Below are positions 16,838-26,133 of a DNA stretch of 40,945 nt, piece by piece. Source of the DNA: Nitratireductor sp. ZSWI3. Lineage in GTDB: Bacteria > Pseudomonadota > Alphaproteobacteria > Rhizobiales > Rhizobiaceae. The stretch covers positions 1 to 40,945 of the forward strand of contig NZ_JANKOF010000037.1 in the NCBI RefSeq assembly GCF_024655565.1, given 5' to 3'. The translations under genes were made by a program, and so were the position numbers. The notes under the pieces were generated by a model. It was not told the origin of the DNA and ran no database searches. It was given only the letters and a program-made list of their open reading frames with translations. How positions within the stretch are numbered: the first letter of the stretch is position 1; each line of letters starts with the position of its first letter.

Positions 16838-16864
16838 AGGGGCGGTCTTCCGCCCCTTCTTTTT
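16838..16864 (+). terminator. Rho-independent terminator after the MFS gene
   Basis: GGGGCGG (16839-16845), loop TCTT, CCGCCCC (16850-16856), then TTCTTTTT. An outer A-T pair extends the stem. Confidence 0.85.
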
Positions 16865-16939
16865 GTGGCACGACGGAGGCGCGCAACGGATCGAATCGTC
16901 GCGAGGGCAAGGACTGGGAGGGTAGGTGAAAGAGAAGGA

Positions 16940-17277
16940 AGTGGAGGCTTCTGTTGCCAGGTGCCTCCGGACCCCGCTTAGACCTGCGACGGCCTAAGGC
17001 TTGATTTGAAGCTATCGCGCCGCATTAAGCAGCGAGACGTGCCTCCGCATAGTTGTCGTTGGCAACTATAGAGTTTAGCCCGATAACGGTGGTACCATGC
17101 CGAGCGAAAGTCCGATCTTTACACCCTCGTCGATCCTGTTTCGCCCCCATCAGAAGCCGCCCTGCGGAACGGAACGCCTTGCGGCGGTTTCTGGTGGAGG
17201 CGCCGGGCACTGCCCCCGGGTCCGAATGGTTTATTGCACCGGCAGTTTATCGCCATAGTCGGTCGAGCCGACGGTGC
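16940..17277 (-). ncRNA. ssrA: Circularly permuted two-piece tmRNA (ssrA, alphaproteobacterial type)
   Basis: The tag reading frame on the minus strand encodes ANDNYAEARLAA followed by TAA (17068 down to about 17030), preceded by CTATAGTT. The order is permuted. The acceptor piece comes first (17277-17192), ending in an encoded CCA with a T-arm stem CCGGG/CCCGG and loop GGCAGTG. A 43-base intervening segment (17191-17149) follows, then the coding piece starting at 17148 with GGGGGCGAAACAGGATCGACG-type sequence. GGGGGCG (17148-17142) pairs with CGCCTCC (17202-17196) over seven base pairs, including the G3.U70 wobble used for alanyl-tRNA synthetase recognition. The acceptor piece opens with GCACCG, pairing with CGGTGC (17241-17236). 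The coding piece probably ends near the GGAGGC...GCCTCC hairpin around 16943. Outer ends are approximate. Confidence 0.95.
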
Positions 17278-17460
17278 GAATATAGTGATGCCGTCGTGGC
17301 ATGGAAAGGGGATTCGGCGGGAAAAAGGTTTTCGGGATTGACTTGGCGTCGAGCTTTGCGGAAGCTCTCGCACGGTGTGGTGACGTTTTGACGAACGCGC
17401 AGGTTGCGTTAGCCGCCGGCGGGTCGAAACAAGGCCACGATCTGTAATGAGGGAGAGGTC

Positions 17461-17772
17461 ATGGCTGATTATCTCGCAGATGTCCGCAAGTACGATGCAA
17501 CCGCCGATGAGGATGCGGTCGGCAAGATCGTCAAGCATCTCGGCATCGCGCTGCGCAACCGCGATTCGTCTTTGGTGTCCTGCACGGATCCCAGCGAGCT
17601 CGATCGCGTGCGTGAGAAGTGGTGCATGAAGAAATTCGGCGAAACCGATGCCGCAAAATGCGATTCGGTGATTGAGAAAGTCTGCGAGACCATGTCTGCC
17701 GACAATTCCAAGAGCCGCGTGACCTTCTACTATCTCGTTGCCAAGCATCTGGGCAAGCTGTCGGCCCTCTGA
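17461..17772 (+). CDS. DUF2853 family protein
   Basis: A 103-residue small soluble protein matching DUF2853 from memory: MADYLADVRKYDATADEDAVGKIVKHLGIALRNRDSSLVS is the family block. The middle has the conserved R-E-K-W-C-M-K-K segment and the C terminus VTFYYLVAKHLGKL. Four cysteines (one each in VSCTD, KWCMKK, AKCDS and KVCET) are spaced too widely for an obvious metal site. GGGAGAGG precedes the ATG. Function not established. It ends at a strong terminator and is probably transcribed alone. Confidence 0.88.
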   Translation: MADYLADVRKYDATADEDAVGKIVKHLGIALRNRDSSLVSCTDPSELDRVREKWCMKKFGETDAAKCDSVIEKVCETMSADNSKSRVTFYYLVAKHLGKLSAL

Positions 17773-17800
17773 TTTCCGGCGCCGTCAGGACGCTTTTCGT

Positions 17801-17829
17801 GCCCTCTTCGTTTCGAAGAGGGCATTTTT
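17801..17829 (+). terminator. Rho-independent terminator after DUF2853
   Basis: A perfect 10-bp stem, GCCCTCTTCG and CGAAGAGGGC, with a TTT loop, followed by ATTTTTG. Confidence 0.95.
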
Positions 17830-17940
17830 GCTTCCTCCGGACGCCGTGTGGATGGTGCCGGCAAATCAACGCGATGCACTTTTCGCGGTGGCAGGCTGCT
17901 CTATGATGGCGGCGACGATATCCATTCGAATCGGTTCGCC

Positions 17941-18735
17941 ATGCGCCAGTATCTCGACCTTCTCTCCCATGTGATGGACAACGGCGTCGACCGCGACGAC
18001 CGCACCGGCACCGGCACGCGCGGCGTCTTCGGCTATCAGATGCGCTTCGACCTGGGGCAGGGCTTTCCGGTCCTGACGACCAAGAAGCTGCATCTCAAAT
18101 CCATCATCCACGAGCTGCTCTGGTTCCTGAAGGGCGACACCAACATCGCCTATCTGAAGGAGCATGGCGTTTCCATCTGGGATGAATGGGCGGACGAGAA
18201 CGGCGAACTGGGGCCGGTCTACGGCGCCCAATGGCGGTCCTGGCCGGCTCCCGACGGCCGGCACATCGATCAGATCGCAAATCTTCTGAAGAGCCTGAAG
18301 ACCAACCCGAATTCCCGGCGGCACATCGTTTCGGCCTGGAACCCGGCGGAGGTCGACCGCATGGCGCTGCCTCCGTGCCATTGCCTGTTCCAGTTCCATG
18401 TCGCCGAGGGGCGTCTTTCCTGCCAGCTCTACCAGCGGTCGGCGGACATCTTCCTGGGCGTGCCCTTCAACATCGCCTCCTATGCGCTTCTGACGATGAT
18501 GATCGCCCAGGTGACGGGGCTGAAACCCGGCGATTTCGTGCACACGCTGGGCGACGCGCATCTTTATTCGAACCATTTCGACCAGGCGCGCGAGCAGTTG
18601 GCCCGCACCCCCAAACCGCTCCCCGCCATGTGGATCAATCCTGAGATCGACGACCTCTTCGCCTTCCGCTTCGAGGATTTCGAGCTGCAGGGCTACGTGG
18701 CCGATCCGACGATCCGCGCGCCGATCGCGGTCTAG
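17941..18735 (+). CDS. thyA: Thymidylate synthase
   Basis: A 264-residue ThyA, the same length as the E. coli enzyme, converting dUMP to dTMP with methylenetetrahydrofolate. Visible landmarks: N-terminal [26 protein letters not shown], the phosphate-binding region [10 protein letters not shown], the nucleophile Cys146 in [36 protein letters not shown], and the terminal APIAV. I chose the ATG at 17941, matching the family start; the upstream extension from 17848 is not conserved-looking. folA follows 38 bases downstream, the usual pairing, because ThyA consumes the folate that FolA regenerates. Confidence 0.98.
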   Translation: MRQYLDLLSHVMDNGVDRDDRTGTGTRGVFGYQMRFDLGQGFPVLTTKKLHLKSIIHELLWFLKGDTNIAYLKEHGVSIWDEWADENGELGPVYGAQWRSWPAPDGRHIDQIANLLKSLKTNPNSRRHIVSAWNPAEVDRMALPPCHCLFQFHVAEGRLSCQLYQRSADIFLGVPFNIASYALLTMMIAQVTGLKPGDFVHTLGDAHLYSNHFDQAREQLARTPKPLPAMWINPEIDDLFAFRFEDFELQGYVADPTIRAPIAV

Positions 18736-18773
18736 GGTCCGGCGAGGGCGGCTGGAACGCCGAGGAGGATGAG

Positions 18774-19268
18774 ATGAGCGTGGAATTGGTCGTCGCGGTC
18801 GCCGAGAACGGCGTCATCGGGAGGGTCGGCGGCTTGCCGTGGCGTCTTTCCACAGATTTGAAGCGCTTCAAGGCGCTGACGCTGGGCAAGCCGATCGTCA
18901 TGGGCCGCAAGACCTGGGAGAGCCTCGGAAGGCCCTTGCCCGGCCGCCGCAACATCGTCGTCACACGCCGGGCCGATTATGAGGCGGAAGGAGCCGAATG
19001 CGTCTCCTCGCTTGCCGTCGCGATGGCGCTCGCCGGTGCCGGGCGGTCGGACGCCGATGTCTGCGTGATCGGCGGCGGCGAGATCTACCGTGAAGCCCTC
19101 CCATTGGCCGATCGCCTGCATGTCACCCACGTCCATGCCGACATCGAGGGCGACACGTATTTCCCGCCGATCGATCCCGAAACATGGGAGCCGGTCTCCC
19201 GTGAGGAGGTCCCCGCCGGCGAAAAGGACGTTTACGCCACAAGCTATGTGGTCTACCAACGGCGCTAG
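18774..19268 (+). CDS. folA: Dihydrofolate reductase
   Basis: A 164-residue DHFR reducing dihydrofolate with NADPH. Landmarks: VVAVAENGVIGRVGGLPWRLSTDLKRFK, with the catalytic acid at Asp28, the NADPH-binding IVMGRKTWESLGRPLPGRRNIVVTR, and VIGGGEIYREALPLADRLHVTHV. A strong GAGGAGG-type ribosome binding site precedes the ATG. It follows thyA closely and is probably cotranscribed, the two enzymes forming the dTMP cycle. Confidence 0.97.
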   Translation: MSVELVVAVAENGVIGRVGGLPWRLSTDLKRFKALTLGKPIVMGRKTWESLGRPLPGRRNIVVTRRADYEAEGAECVSSLAVAMALAGAGRSDADVCVIGGGEIYREALPLADRLHVTHVHADIEGDTYFPPIDPETWEPVSREEVPAGEKDVYATSYVVYQRR

Positions 19269-19419
19269 CCGCATCGGCACGTGATCGGCACGTGTAGGTG
19301 GAATCGCTTGAGAAGCGGCGCGCTGCCGCGTTGAAAGCACTGATGCCGCTACCTATAACAGACCGGATGGGGGAGCCGGCCCGCCACGGGCAGGACCCGG
19401 ATCTAGAGAAGGAACGAGA

Positions 19420-20523
19420 ATGCCCTGGAACAATCAAAGTGGCGGAGGCGGCCCTTGGGGCGGCGGCAATAACGGAGGCCCCTGGGATCAGGGACCGCGT
19501 GGGCCGAGCGGACCGCAGGGGTCCCCCCCCGATCTTGAAGAGATCATCCGGCGCGGTCAGGACCGGCTGAAGAACGCCCTTCCGGGGGGCGGCAGGGCGA
19601 GCCCGGCAATGATCCTTCTGGTCATCGTCGCGCTGGCCGGGTTGTGGCTGTTCAAGGCCGTCTACACCGTGCAGCCCGATGAGGTGGCGGTGGAACTGCG
19701 GTTCGGCAAGCCCAAGCCAGAACTCTCCGAGCCGGGCCTGCACTTCCATTGGTGGCCGGTCGAGACGGTCGAGAAGGCATCGATCGCCGAGCGGCTGGTC
19801 GATATCGGAGCCGTCCGCGGCGGCGCCTCCAGCGGTCTGATGCTGTCCGGCGACCAGAACATCGTCGACGTCAAATTCTCCGTCGCCTATCAGGTCGCCG
19901 ATCCTTCCGCCTATCTGTTCAACGTGGCGAGCCCCGACGAGATGCTGCGGCAGATCGCCGAAAGCGCCATGCGCGAGGTGGTCGGACGCCGGCCGGCGCA
20001 GGACATTTTCCGCGACGATCGACAGGGCATCGCCGAGGACGTCCGGGCGACCATCCAGACGGCGCTTGACGAATACAGCACGGGCTTGACCGTCAATGCG
20101 TTGTCCATCGAGGACGCGGCCCCGCCGCGCGAGGTTGCCGACGCCTTCGACGAGGTGCAGCGCGCCGAGCAGGACGAGGACCGTTTCGTCGAGGAGGCCA
20201 ACCAGTATTCGAACCAGAAGCTCGGTCAGGCACGCGGCGAGGCGGCCGGCATCCGGGAAGAGGCTGCCGCCTACAAGAACCGTGTCGTCCAGGAAGCCGA
20301 GGGTGAGGCGCAACGCTTCATCTCCGTCTACGACGAATATGCCAAGGCACCCGAGGTGACCCGCAAGCGGCTTTTCCTCGAAACCATGGAGAACGTGCTG
20401 CGCGGCTCGAACAAGGTCATTGTCGAGCAGAACGGCGGCCAGGGAGTGGTGCCATACCTGCCCCTGCCTGAACTCCGCCAGAGATCGCAGCAGCCGCGCA
20501 CCGACGCGCAAGGGGGCAACTGA
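19420..20523 (+). CDS. hflK: HflK, FtsH-associated prohibitin-family membrane protein
   Basis: A 367-residue SPFH/band-7 protein. The cytoplasmic N terminus is Gly/Asn/Trp-rich (MPWNNQSGGGGPWGGGNNGG), one transmembrane helix follows (about 62-81, MILLVIVALAGLWLFKAVY), then the SPFH domain (VQPDEVAVELRFGKP onward) and a long helical region. HflK with HflC forms a large periplasmic-side cage around the FtsH protease and modulates its activity. The stop codon overlaps the hflC start (TGATG). A run of eight C residues (19523-19530) lies in the coding sequence near codon 36. GAAGGA precedes the ATG. Confidence 0.96.
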   Translation: MPWNNQSGGGGPWGGGNNGGPWDQGPRGPSGPQGSPPDLEEIIRRGQDRLKNALPGGGRASPAMILLVIVALAGLWLFKAVYTVQPDEVAVELRFGKPKPELSEPGLHFHWWPVETVEKASIAERLVDIGAVRGGASSGLMLSGDQNIVDVKFSVAYQVADPSAYLFNVASPDEMLRQIAESAMREVVGRRPAQDIFRDDRQGIAEDVRATIQTALDEYSTGLTVNALSIEDAAPPREVADAFDEVQRAEQDEDRFVEEANQYSNQKLGQARGEAAGIREEAAAYKNRVVQEAEGEAQRFISVYDEYAKAPEVTRKRLFLETMENVLRGSNKVIVEQNGGQGVVPYLPLPELRQRSQQPRTDAQGGN

Positions 20524-21446
20524 TGTCCAATCGTCTTCCCATTCTGGTCATCATCGGCGCGGTTGTGCTGTTCCTCCTGTATTCCGCGGTCTTCGTCGTC
20601 AACGAACGCCAGCAGGCGATCGTTCTTCGCTTCGGCGAGATCGTCGACGTCAAGAGGGAGCCGGGCCTCTACTTCAAACTGCCCTTCGCCTTCGTCGAGG
20701 CCGACAACGTGCAGATCATCGAGGACCGCATCCTGCGGTTCGACCTCGATGACATCCGCGTCCAGGTTTCGGGCGGCAAGTTCTACGAAGTCGATGCCTT
20801 CATCGCCTATTCCATCAACGATCCGCGCCGTTTCCGGCAGACGGTGTCGGGCAGCCTCCAGCTTGCCGAACAGCGTATGCGGACCCGTCTCGATGCGGCC
20901 TTGCGCCGGGTCTACGGCCTGCGTGGTTTCGAGGCGGCCCTCTCCGAGGAACGCGCATCGATGATGCGCGAGGTGGCCGAGGATCTGCGTCCGGCTGCGG
21001 CTTCGCTGGGAATTGAGATCGAGGACGTGCGCATCCGCCGGACCGACCTGACGGCGGAGGTCTCGCAGCAGACCTATGACCGCATGAAGGCCGAGCGCCT
21101 TGCCGAGGCGGAGCGCCTGCGGGCCCGCGGCCGCGAAGCCGCCGCCCGCATCCGCGCCCGCGCCGATCGCGAGGTGGTGGAAATCCGGGCGGCCGCGAAC
21201 CGCGAGTCGGAGATCCTGCGCGGTGAAGGCGAGGCCGAGCGCAACGGCATCTTCGCCGACGCCTTTTCGCGCGACCAGGACTTCTTCGAGTTCTACCGGT
21301 CGATGTCGGCCTACCGATCGGCGCTCGATCCCGCCGGAACCACCATGCTGCTTTCGCCTGACAGCGACTTCTTCCGCTTCTTCAACGATGCGCAGGGAAC
21401 GCCTCGGCCGGGTGCGCCCGCACCGGGTGGCGCCGACAGCCGATAG
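20523..21446 (+). CDS. hflC: HflC, partner of HflK
   Basis: A 307-residue SPFH protein with an N-terminal signal anchor (LPILVIIGAVVLFLLYSAVFVV, about 5-26), the opening NERQQAIVLRFGEI of the band-7 domain, and the arginine/alanine-rich helix typical of HflC (AEAERLRARGREAAARIRARADREVVEI). The conserved EGEAERNGIFADAFSRDQDFFEFYRSM block near residue 235 is clear. It is translationally coupled to hflK through a one-base overlap and is followed after 8 bases by the DUF2065 gene, then by the Do protease, the common alphaproteobacterial order. Confidence 0.96.
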   Translation: MSNRLPILVIIGAVVLFLLYSAVFVVNERQQAIVLRFGEIVDVKREPGLYFKLPFAFVEADNVQIIEDRILRFDLDDIRVQVSGGKFYEVDAFIAYSINDPRRFRQTVSGSLQLAEQRMRTRLDAALRRVYGLRGFEAALSEERASMMREVAEDLRPAAASLGIEIEDVRIRRTDLTAEVSQQTYDRMKAERLAEAERLRARGREAAARIRARADREVVEIRAAANRESEILRGEGEAERNGIFADAFSRDQDFFEFYRSMSAYRSALDPAGTTMLLSPDSDFFRFFNDAQGTPRPGAPAPGGADSR

Positions 21447-21454
21447 GGATCGCG

Positions 21455-21640
21455 ATGAATGATTTCATCGCGGCCCTCGGCCTCGTGCTGGTTATCGAAG
21501 GGCTGGTCTATGGCGGCATGCCGCGCTTGGCCAAGCGGCTCGCCGAACAGGTGATCGAGATGCCGGAGAGCACGCTGCGCACCGCCGGCATCACAGCCAT
21601 GATCGCGGGGGTTTTCGTGATCTGGTTCATTCGAGGATGA
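21455..21640 (+). CDS. DUF2065 small membrane protein
   Basis: A 61-residue protein with two hydrophobic segments (residues 3-21, DFIAALGLVLVIEGLVYGG, and 44-60, AGITAMIAGVFVIWFI) around a short amphipathic loop, the DUF2065 layout. It begins 8 bases after hflC and is almost certainly in the same operon. Function unknown; its steady association with hflKC suggests a membrane accessory of the FtsH-HflKC complex, which is inference. Confidence 0.88.
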   Translation: MNDFIAALGLVLVIEGLVYGGMPRLAKRLAEQVIEMPESTLRTAGITAMIAGVFVIWFIRG

Positions 21641-21707
21641 ACAAAACAGCGGCTCGCGCGGGAAAGCCTGCGCGGGCCGCAAACACGCCGCAATCGCGCC
21701 GGATCAT

Positions 21708-21727
21708 AAAGACGTGAAGCGTCTTTT
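21708..21727 (+). terminator. Possible terminator after hflKC-DUF2065
   Basis: AAAGACG (21708-21714), loop TGAAG, CGTCTTT (21720-21726) with a short T-run. The stem is moderate and the T-run brief. A longer GC-rich hairpin lies just upstream at 21649-21680. Confidence 0.4.
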
Positions 21728-21821
21728 CATGGAAAATGCGCTGCCGACGATCTAGGGTCCATATCTGACCTGGGTCGCTCAAGGCAGGCAGCCCGACAAG
21801 CCATCTGGAGATTAGCCGTCA

Positions 21822-23327
<1,506 letters not shown>

Positions 23328-23360
23328 GGTTTCCGGGCCCGCGTCCGGGCTCGCGCGGCC

Positions 23361-24251
23361 TCACGGCTGGAGGAATTCCCGCTCCCTGTATCCCTGCAGG
23401 TAGAGCAGGGCGGTCAGGTCGCCATGGTCGATCCGCACCCGCGCCTGGGCCGCGACGGCCGGTTTGGCGTGCAGCGCAACGCCGAGCCCGGCCAGCGCCA
23501 GCATGTCGAGATCGTTGGCGCCGTCGCCGACGGCGATCACCTCTTCGTGCGACAGGCCGTGCGTCGCGGCGAAGTCCGACAGGGCTGCTGCCTTGGCGGC
23601 GCGTCCGAGGATCGGCCTGGCGACCGTGCCGGCAAGACGCCCCTCGGCGGTCAGCAGCCGGTTTGCCTGCTGTGCCTGAAAGCCGAGCCTGGCGCTTATC
23701 GGACCGGTGAAATGCTCGAAGCCGCCGGAAACCAGCGCGGTGAAGGCACCGGCCGCATTCATCGTCGCCACCAGCGCCGGCCCGCCCGCGGCGAGCGTGA
23801 TGCGGCGCTCGATGACGCGGTCGATCACATCGACCGCAAGACCTTCGAGCAGCGCGACGCGCTCCTCGAGGGCCGGCTCGAAGGCGATCTCGCCGTTCAT
23901 CGCCCGGCGGGTGATGTCTGCGACCTTTTCCTTGAGGCCAAGTTCGGCGGCGAGTTCATCGATGCACTCCTGGTCGATCATGGTGGAATCCATGTCGGCA
24001 ATCAGCATCTTCTTACGCCGGCCTTCCGTCTTCTGGACGGCGATGTCGACGGGCTTTCCTTCAAGACGCTGACGCAGGCGCCGTTCGGCTTCTTGCGCAT
24101 CCCCTTCGCCTTCGAGGTGAATATCGCAGGCCACCCCCTCGCAAAGCCAGTCGATGCGGCTTGCATCGAGCGCCTCCATGGCCATAGTCGCAAGCGGCGC
24201 GGACACTGCGCGCTCCGCGGGGCTGGAGATGAGGGTAGCGACGAGAGGCAT
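23361..24251 (-). CDS. serB: Phosphoserine phosphatase
   Basis: A 296-residue SerB catalysing the last step of serine synthesis. The HAD motif I is IADMDSTMI (nucleophile Asp86, general acid Asp88); SGGFEHF gives motif II and [10 protein letters not shown] motif IV. The N-terminal 75 residues form an ACT-like/regulatory region usual in proteobacterial SerB. I chose the ATG at 24251 ([11 protein letters not shown]), the common alphaproteobacterial start. That codon overlaps the miaA ATG on the other strand within a single CATG. It converges on the Do protease gene, 33 bases apart. Confidence 0.95.
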   Translation of the reverse strand: MPLVATLISSPAERAVSAPLATMAMEALDASRIDWLCEGVACDIHLEGEGDAQEAERRLRQRLEGKPVDIAVQKTEGRRKKMLIADMDSTMIDQECIDELAAELGLKEKVADITRRAMNGEIAFEPALEERVALLEGLAVDVIDRVIERRITLAAGGPALVATMNAAGAFTALVSGGFEHFTGPISARLGFQAQQANRLLTAEGRLAGTVARPILGRAAKAAALSDFAATHGLSHEEVIAVGDGANDLDMLALAGLGVALHAKPAVAAQARVRIDHGDLTALLYLQGYREREFLQP

Positions 24252-25215
24252 GGGCGTTTCCGGACAAGACGACGGGACGAGGCAACTGAAGAACGCGATC
24301 CTGATAGCCGGGCCGACGGCGAGCGGCAAGTCCGCGCTCGCCATGGAGGTCGCGCGCCGGACGGGCGGCGTTATCGTCAACGCCGATTCCATGCAGGTCT
24401 ATTCGGTCCTTTCCGTGCTGACCGCGCGCCCGGATGCCGGCGATCTGGCGGCCGCACCGCATTTCCTCTACGGCCATGTTCCCCCGGCACGGGCCTATTC
24501 GACCGGACGCTGGCTGGACGATGTCGCGGCGCTGGCGCGCAAGGGAGTGTTCACGGGCCGGCGGGCGGTGTTCGTCGGCGGCACGGGGCTTTATTTCCGG
24601 GCCCTGACGGAGGGCTTGTCGCCCATGCCGGCGGTCCCCGAAGATGTCCGCAGAGGCTGGCGGGACCGTTTGGCGGCCGAAGGGCCGGCAGCGCTCCATG
24701 CCCTTCTTGCCGACAGGGACCCGGTGGCGGCCGCCGCCATCCGGCCGTCCGACGGTCAACGCATCGTGCGGGCGCTCGAAGTGCTTGATGCATCGGGGCG
24801 GCCCCTGAGCGACTGGCAGGCCGAGGCTTCGGTGCCGCTGGTGGACGCCGATACCAGCCATGGTTTCGTGCTCGAGCCCGAGCGCGGCCTGCTTGCCGAG
24901 CGCATCGCCACGCGCTTCGACCGGATGATCGGGGAGGGGGCGCTGGACGAGGTGCGGGCGCTGCAAGCGCTCGATCTGGCCTCCGACCTTCCCGCCATGA
25001 AGGCGATCGGTGTCCGTGATCTTGGCGATGCCCTTGCCGGCCGCCAAACCCTTGCGGATGCGGTGGCGCGCACCAAGACCGCCACCCGGCAATATGCGAA
25101 GCGTCAGATGACCTGGTTCCGCAACCAGTTCGGCCCCGAGTGGACGCGGATCGCCATCGACCGGAACACCGAACTCGCCTCTGTTGTCGCACGAATCCTG
25201 ACCGCCAGCGGCTGA
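24250..25215 (+). CDS. miaA: tRNA dimethylallyltransferase
   Basis: A 321-residue MiaA adding the isopentenyl group to A37 of UNN-decoding tRNAs. The P-loop is GPTASGKS (21-28), followed by [23 protein letters not shown] and the C-terminal [15 protein letters not shown] block. I prefer the ATG at 24250, which begins a few residues before the conserved [15 protein letters not shown]. An ATG at 24229 with GGGG upstream is an alternative and would overlap serB by 23 bases. Divergent from serB with no spacer, so each gene's promoter lies inside the other. Confidence 0.95.
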   Translation: MGVSGQDDGTRQLKNAILIAGPTASGKSALAMEVARRTGGVIVNADSMQVYSVLSVLTARPDAGDLAAAPHFLYGHVPPARAYSTGRWLDDVAALARKGVFTGRRAVFVGGTGLYFRALTEGLSPMPAVPEDVRRGWRDRLAAEGPAALHALLADRDPVAAAAIRPSDGQRIVRALEVLDASGRPLSDWQAEASVPLVDADTSHGFVLEPERGLLAERIATRFDRMIGEGALDEVRALQALDLASDLPAMKAIGVRDLGDALAGRQTLADAVARTKTATRQYAKRQMTWFRNQFGPEWTRIAIDRNTELASVVARILTASG

Positions 25216-25281
25216 AATGCGGCGGTTGGTGCCAGTTATGATTGTAGCGATTAACCTTGCGTAAGTGAGACTGTGCGAGAA

Positions 25282-25307
25282 GAACCCAAAGGGTTTCATT
25301 CGGGTTC
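25282..25307 (+). promoter_or_regulatory. Competing hairpins just before the diguanylate cyclase start
   Basis: GAACCC (25282-25287) can pair either with GGGTTT (25291-25296, using five to six pairs) or with GGGTTC (25302-25307). The last arm ends three bases before ATG 25311, at the expected ribosome binding site, which otherwise lacks a clear Shine-Dalgarno. Confidence 0.35.
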
Positions 25308-25310
25308 GGA

Positions 25311-26093
25311 ATGCGTTTCCACAAGGCAGAGTCGGCATTCTTCGTGTTCGTCACGCTGGTCTTCGGCGCCGGGGCGCTGCTGGCTTACGCCTATCTCATT
25401 CTGCACAACGGAGCCCAGATGCTGCCGCCGCGCGAACAATTGGGGCTCTACACCCAGTTGCTCTTCGTTATCGGTGTGCTGCTGGCGACGGCGATCATCT
25501 TCGGCGTGTTCTTCATCTATCCGCTGATCCGCACGCAGGTTCGCGAGGAAGGCAAGTTGCGGGCGATGACGGAATCGCTCAGCGCGCGCTCGGAATCGCT
25601 GCAGCACGCGGCGTTGACCGACAGCCTGACCGGCACCCAGAACCGCCGGTTCTTCGACGATGCGCTGCGGGAATACCTGCACGAATTCGGCCGCATCGAG
25701 AAACCGGTCGGATTGATGGTGCTCGATCTCGACCACTTCAAGCAGGTCAACGATACCCACGGCCACGATGTCGGCGACAAGGTGCTGCGCGAAGTGGCGC
25801 GCGGGCTGAAGGACCTGACGCGCTATCACGATGTGGTGGCGCGGATGGGGGGCGAGGAATTCGCCATCGTCGCCCCGAACATGAGCCAGGAGGCGCTCGT
25901 CAAGCTTGCCGAGCGCATTCGCAAGGCCGTATCCTCGCTTGTGATCGACACCGGCAATGTGCGCATCCGCGTGACGATCAGTGTCGGCCTGTCCGTCTGG
26001 AATGGCCGGGAATCCTCGGAGGAGCTTTTCCGGCGTGCCGACAAGATGCTCTATGAGGCAAAGCGGCTCGGTCGCAATCGCGTCTGCGCCTGA
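25311..26093 (+). CDS. Membrane-anchored diguanylate cyclase (GGDEF)
   Basis: A 260-residue protein with two transmembrane helices (about 9-31 and 48-71) and a short linker coiled coil (80-100), followed by a GGDEF domain. The active site is GGEEF (180-184), a functional variant, with metal-binding Asp139 in VLDLDHFK. The product-inhibition I-site RYHD (171-174) sits exactly five residues upstream, so cyclic-di-GMP synthesis with feedback is predicted. No sensor domain beyond the membrane segments is visible. It lies 95 bases after miaA and may have its own control (see the hairpin entry). Confidence 0.92.
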   Translation: MRFHKAESAFFVFVTLVFGAGALLAYAYLILHNGAQMLPPREQLGLYTQLLFVIGVLLATAIIFGVFFIYPLIRTQVREEGKLRAMTESLSARSESLQHAALTDSLTGTQNRRFFDDALREYLHEFGRIEKPVGLMVLDLDHFKQVNDTHGHDVGDKVLREVARGLKDLTRYHDVVARMGGEEFAIVAPNMSQEALVKLAERIRKAVSSLVIDTGNVRIRVTISVGLSVWNGRESSEELFRRADKMLYEAKRLGRNRVCA

Positions 26094-26133
26094 GGGCCGT
26101 CAACACGACAGATCTTGCGGGCGCGAAACCCGT

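Noticed and set aside
15480-16910. 476-aa minus-strand ORF opposite the efflux gene
   Set aside because: Highly repetitive Arg/Asp/Gln composition; antisense shadow.
17025-17210. Minus-strand 61-aa ORF ending in NDNYAEARLAA
   Set aside because: It is the tag region of the permuted tmRNA, not a protein gene; the plus-strand ORF at 17053-17391 is likewise antisense to that RNA.
19523-19530. Run of eight C in hflK as a phase-variation tract
   Set aside because: hflK is a core gene and eight C is short for contingency switching in a GC-rich genome; worth only a check for sequencing error.
21649-21680. Large GC-rich hairpin after DUF2065
   Set aside because: An 11-bp stem with no T-run; could be structural noise in GC-rich sequence and no function can be argued.
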